Below are positions 6,565 to 9,198 of a stretch of 9,198 nt of DNA, in pieces. Position 1 is the first letter of the stretch. Each line of letters starts with the position of its first letter. This DNA is from Candidatus Zixiibacteriota bacterium (GTDB taxonomy: Bacteria > Zixibacteria > MSB-5A5 > JAABVY01), in the NCBI GenBank assembly GCA_011777135.1, contig JAABVY010000348.1, positions 1 to 9,198 of the forward strand, written 5' to 3'. Below the pieces are notes generated by a model. It was not told the DNA's origin. It was given only the letters and a program-made list of their open reading frames with translations, and ran no database searches. Made by a program: the position numbers and the translations under genes.

Positions 6565-7437
6565 TTAGATAAATTTCCCATTCGCGATCATTACGACTTT
6601 TCCGCCCACATGAATATTGATTCTGCCTTCTTCTTCATTGGCGCGAAGATACAGGCGGGAGGGCCGAAATATCTCATAGCCCTGCTCGACCTTTATGTCG
6701 ATTCTATCCTCATCGAAATAACGATTCTTCACCAGATAAGCCGCCAGGCAGCCATTGGCCGATCCGGTAGCCGGGTCCTCGGCCACTCCAAGCTCCTCTG
6801 CGAAGAACCTGACATTGAGATCGTTAGTTTCACTATAGGTTTCGGGACAGAAGATTAATACCGAGCGGGCCTGCATCGTCTCTATCAGCTCCCTGAATCT
6901 TTCCCTGTCCACTGAGGCCTGCTTGACCGCATTGAGATTTTTCAAAGGCACTATCAGGCAAAACATACCGGTCGAAACCTCCTCAATTGGAAAACGCTGA
7001 TCGATATACTCATAGTCAATCCCTATTGTCTTCGCTACTTGCTTCGCTTCCGCAGTCTGCCCGAATTCCGGCTCGATCTGCTTCATCCACAAGAGCTTTC
7101 CCTCAGATGTCACCGGAATCTGCCCGACCTGCAGATTCAGGATGATCTTCTCCGAGGTCTGTTTGAAAATCTCATTTTTGATTATAAAGGCAGTACCCAA
7201 AGTGGGGTGTCCTGCAAAAGGCAGTTCCTCTACAGGTGTAAATATACGGACATCATATCCGCCATTATTCTCCTGGTCGGATAATATGAAAGTCGTCTCA
7301 GAGAAATGTGTCTCATTGGCTATTCTCTGCATTTGCTCGCTGGAAAGGTGTTCGGCATTGCGAAACACAGCCAGCTGGTTGCCGGCGTACTTTTCCTCGG
7401 CAAACACATCGACAATATAGAAATCCAGTTCGCCCAT
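6565..7437 (-). CDS. PhzF-family isomerase/epimerase-like protein
   Basis: The protein has 290 residues from the chosen start, normal for the family. Numbering from MGELDFY: DVFAEEKYAGNQLAVF at about 10-25; FSETTF with E47, the residue that matches the catalytic Glu of PhzF; FTPVEELPFAGHPTLGTA at about 66-83; and EDPATGSANG at 220-229. All hallmark motifs of the diaminopimelate-epimerase-like double-barrel fold are intact, so it should be an active isomerase. Phenazine PhzF isomerises dihydro-hydroxyanthranilic acid, but no other phenazine gene is present and most relatives act on unknown substrates. The longest frame starts at 7452 (five codons earlier, with a one-base overlap of the upstream stop), but GGAGG inside that extension, 8 bases before the ATG at 7437, points to 7437. 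The secreted hydrolase gene ends 14 bases upstream. Confidence 0.9.
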   Translation of the reverse strand: MGELDFYIVDVFAEEKYAGNQLAVFRNAEHLSSEQMQRIANETHFSETTFILSDQENNGGYDVRIFTPVEELPFAGHPTLGTAFIIKNEIFKQTSEKIILNLQVGQIPVTSEGKLLWMKQIEPEFGQTAEAKQVAKTIGIDYEYIDQRFPIEEVSTGMFCLIVPLKNLNAVKQASVDRERFRELIETMQARSVLIFCPETYSETNDLNVRFFAEELGVAEDPATGSANGCLAAYLVKNRYFDEDRIDIKVEQGYEIFRPSRLYLRANEEEGRINIHVGGKVVMIANGKFI

Positions 7438-7445
7438 ATTCCAAA

Positions 7446-7450
7446 CCTCC
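7446..7450 (-). promoter_or_regulatory. Ribosome binding site deciding the PhzF-like start
   Basis: GGAGG on the - strand lies 8 bases before the ATG at 7437. The alternative ATG at 7452 has no purine-rich site before it, only the end of the hydrolase gene. The site therefore favours the shorter protein, though a TAATG stop-start overlap at 7452 leaves coupled initiation possible. Confidence 0.6.
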
Positions 7451-7451
7451 A

Positions 7452-9017
7452 TTATACGTCGACATTAATTTCCGCGACATGCAGCAACCTGCGGTCACGG
7501 TTTTCGAGAAAATTCTGAAGCATATATCTTAAACTTGGTTCAACATAGTCGTCATGGAATTTTTCACGGTTGAGTCTTATCACGACCCGCATGTTTAGAT
7601 CGAATAATTCGGGATGAATCTTGACAGTGAAAGCCCCGACCCGCGAGCCTTCAATTTCGATACCATTTCCCTTATGGTTTACCCGGGCCATGGCAGAATA
7701 TTTCTTATATACAAATAACTGCTTTCTTTCCGGAGGCGGAAGAACGCCGTAAACAGAGAATCTCTCGCCATTACGATTAATTTCCATAACCCCTCCTCCT
7801 CCCCGATGCAATTGTGATTTGAAGTTTGCCAGATCCTCCATATCCTCGATCTTCATCGTGTTCCCGCCGATGATGATATCCCCCGCCTGCAATCCGATGT
7901 TGCTGGCCAGAGTCTCACCTTCGGTTACGCTTTCGACCTTCACTCCGGCAGCTTCATAGGAATAGTCAGGTATGAATCCGACAGAAATTGTGCTGTCAGT
8001 CATTGTAGCATTCAGACTGGTATGCCATATCTTCGGGGCGCCCTTGGCAATCTCATTAATCGCAAACCACTGAAAATCTCCAAATTCCGTTTCCGCTGCT
8101 TCCCAGGTGAAGTCGGATAGAATGCGGCGTTTATGCTCATTCATAAAATTAAGCATCTGCCTGAAATCCTTCGGGCCATACTCCGAAAGGTCATGTTCGC
8201 CCTCAATCGCATGAAATTTCAGATCTGCATGAGCCCTTTGAATAAGCCGCACCGCAGGGCTCATAGATGCGGTCGGATAAAGCTGATCCCGGTTGGTAAA
8301 ACCCGCAAATATGGATACACTACTCAGATTGGAGGCATACGTATGCAGCCCGCCATCCTCATTTGGCACGCCCGGATGGCCATTAAGGCAAATAAATGTG
8401 GCAAAGTCGGTTGGGTCCAGCATAGCGAAACCATAAGCGCCCGAGGCTCCGTCCGAAAAACCTGCCAGGTGCACGTGATTGTCATCGACATTGTATTCAC
8501 GCTTTACCGTACGAATCAGACCCTTGATATTTGTCATGCCCACTTCGTCCCACCAGGTGGCATCCTCCTGCCCGAAAGGAAAGACTGCCAGCCATCCGGC
8601 CGCTTTGGCAATATGCTCCAGCATCGGATGTTCCTCAGCATATTTCAGCGGGTCCTCCATAACATTCTTTCTGCTGATCAGGCCGTGAAGAATAACGATT
8701 ATCGGTGTTGGCACATTCGGATCATATTGCTCCGGCACATATAGAACCCAGGGACGCTCGACGCTGTCGATACACATATTCATCCTTTTAATAAGCTGTC
8801 CGCCCGGCATTTCCGGAAACTTCATATTCGTAATAAAGGACATGACAGCATCGACAGGAGGATTTGCCTCCAGAACATCCTCCAAAAGCTGTTCCTGTTC
8901 AGTTTCATCCCCGGTTATCAGCAGCCTGTCGAGATCGGACTGCCAATCAGCAGATAACCGGCAAGTTGTGAAGCTGACTATCAGTACAAACCAAATTAAT
9001 ATGAACTTTTTGTGCAT
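7452..9017 (-). CDS. Secreted alpha/beta hydrolase (esterase / PHB-depolymerase-like) with PDZ domain
   Basis: The protein has 521 residues. Residues 1-23 look like a signal peptide (KK, hydrophobic core FILIWFVLIVSF, LSA before D24). C19 follows FTT, which is a poor lipobox. Residues 24-85 are helical and unassigned. The hydrolase domain spans about 86-300: WVLYVPEQYDP, oxyanion segment HGL at 111-113, nucleophile S188 in GFSDG (186-190), candidate acid D244 in TNRDQLYP and candidate H275 in GEHD, a full triad in the right order. Residues about 337-425 resemble a PDZ domain (GLQAGDIIIGGN at 374-385). The last 95 residues form a strand-rich tail. Families with this layout cleave esters of polymers or peptidyl/feruloyl substrates outside the cytoplasm; the substrate is unknown here. 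Start: AAGGG lies 4 bases before the ATG at 9017. It is the first visible gene of the run ending with the YedF-like gene. Confidence 0.87.
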   Translation of the reverse strand: MHKKFILIWFVLIVSFTTCRLSADWQSDLDRLLITGDETEQEQLLEDVLEANPPVDAVMSFITNMKFPEMPGGQLIKRMNMCIDSVERPWVLYVPEQYDPNVPTPIIVILHGLISRKNVMEDPLKYAEEHPMLEHIAKAAGWLAVFPFGQEDATWWDEVGMTNIKGLIRTVKREYNVDDNHVHLAGFSDGASGAYGFAMLDPTDFATFICLNGHPGVPNEDGGLHTYASNLSSVSIFAGFTNRDQLYPTASMSPAVRLIQRAHADLKFHAIEGEHDLSEYGPKDFRQMLNFMNEHKRRILSDFTWEAAETEFGDFQWFAINEIAKGAPKIWHTSLNATMTDSTISVGFIPDYSYEAAGVKVESVTEGETLASNIGLQAGDIIIGGNTMKIEDMEDLANFKSQLHRGGGGVMEINRNGERFSVYGVLPPPERKQLFVYKKYSAMARVNHKGNGIEIEGSRVGAFTVKIHPELFDLNMRVVIRLNREKFHDDYVEPSLRYMLQNFLENRDRRLLHVAEINVDV

Positions 9018-9198
9018 ATATCCCTTCCGTATAATAAACAGCTTTATTAGAATATTGAAAAAATATATCTTGAATGCAAATCATAATAAAAATTAATTAC
9101 AGCACGGAAGGTATTTGTTCGGTAAACAGATTAGGTTTTAGAAGCAGACGGGGAGTGCAAAATTAAGTAATGGCTGCTATTGGGGGATATCTTCTTAT
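9018..9198. other. AT-rich leader/upstream region of the hydrolase gene; no supported gene
   Basis: These 181 bases precede the hydrolase start. I see no convincing gene: a + strand ATG at 9170 opens only nine codons before the window ends (MAAIGGYLL) with no well-placed ribosome site, and short - strand frames entering from the right end soon stop. The region should hold the hydrolase promoter, but no -35/-10 pair stands out. It contains a widely spaced inverted repeat, listed separately. Confidence 0.5.
9023..9111 (-). repeat. Long-range inverted repeat pairing with the hydrolase Shine-Dalgarno site
   Basis: CCTTCCGT on the - strand (9111-9104) is the exact complement of ACGGAAGG (9030-9023), which contains the ribosome site of the hydrolase gene; one G-U pair extends it. 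The arms are 73 bases apart. If both are in the mRNA, pairing would cover the ribosome site. A chance match cannot be excluded. Confidence 0.3.

Noticed and set aside
8133..8744. 203-codon open frame on + opposite the hydrolase gene
   Set aside because: It mirrors a well-supported hydrolase; the translation looks like random basic and Cys/His-rich sequence with no domain pattern.
8955..8965. Lipoprotein signal at C19 of the hydrolase
   Set aside because: The residues before the cysteine are F-T-T, which lack the usual Leu/Val and small-residue pattern of a lipobox; an ordinary signal peptidase site after LSA fits better.
9170..9198. Start of a + strand gene at the right edge (MAAIGGYLL)
   Set aside because: Only nine codons are visible and the nearest GGGGAG is about 14 bases away, so there is not enough to support a gene.

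Overview
The window carries one truncated gene end on the + strand followed by eight genes all read from the - strand. The organism is bacterial: Shine-Dalgarno sites such as AAGGAGGG precede several starts, and the genes encode bacterial two-component proteins and a Wzx-type flippase. Base composition is moderate and intergenic spaces are AT-rich. The mix of genes (a response regulator joined to a glycine-cleavage-H-like domain, a soluble kinase with a Rossmann-like front end, a YedF/DsrE-type protein, and a PDZ-tailed esterase) would fit an environmental, possibly anaerobic lineage such as Deltaproteobacteria or an FCB-type candidate phylum. The lineage is inferred from protein style only and is uncertain.

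Layout from left to right. Positions 1-137 hold the end of a TrkA/RCK-type K+ channel or transporter regulator on +. It converges, with 8 bases between stop codons, on the - strand signalling block. In transcription order that block is a divergent protein-kinase-like protein (3825-2860), a soluble double-PAS histidine kinase with an N-terminal dinucleotide-fold domain (2794-980), and a response regulator whose output is an H-protein-like lipoyl fold lacking the lipoyl lysine (940-146). Upstream lies a 14-helix polysaccharide flippase (5427-3904). A hairpin plus T-tract terminator at 5498-5532 separates the flippase from a second - strand group: a secreted alpha/beta hydrolase with a PDZ domain (9017-7452), a PhzF-family protein (7437-6565), an AHSA1/SRPBCC protein (6498-6022) and a YedF-like DsrE protein (5927-5580).

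The most interesting part is the signalling block. The order kinase, histidine kinase, response regulator, with short gaps, suggests one phosphorelay that reads a cytoplasmic small-molecule or redox state (Rossmann plus PAS domains). It would act through a protein-protein or metabolic output rather than DNA binding, because no DNA-binding domain is present. The second group looks like a loose run of accessory or housekeeping genes; no common pathway can be read from it.

No tRNA, rRNA, CRISPR array, insertion sequence or integrase was seen. No gene-free stretch exceeds 300 bases; the longest is the final 181 bases, which hold no gene I can support.
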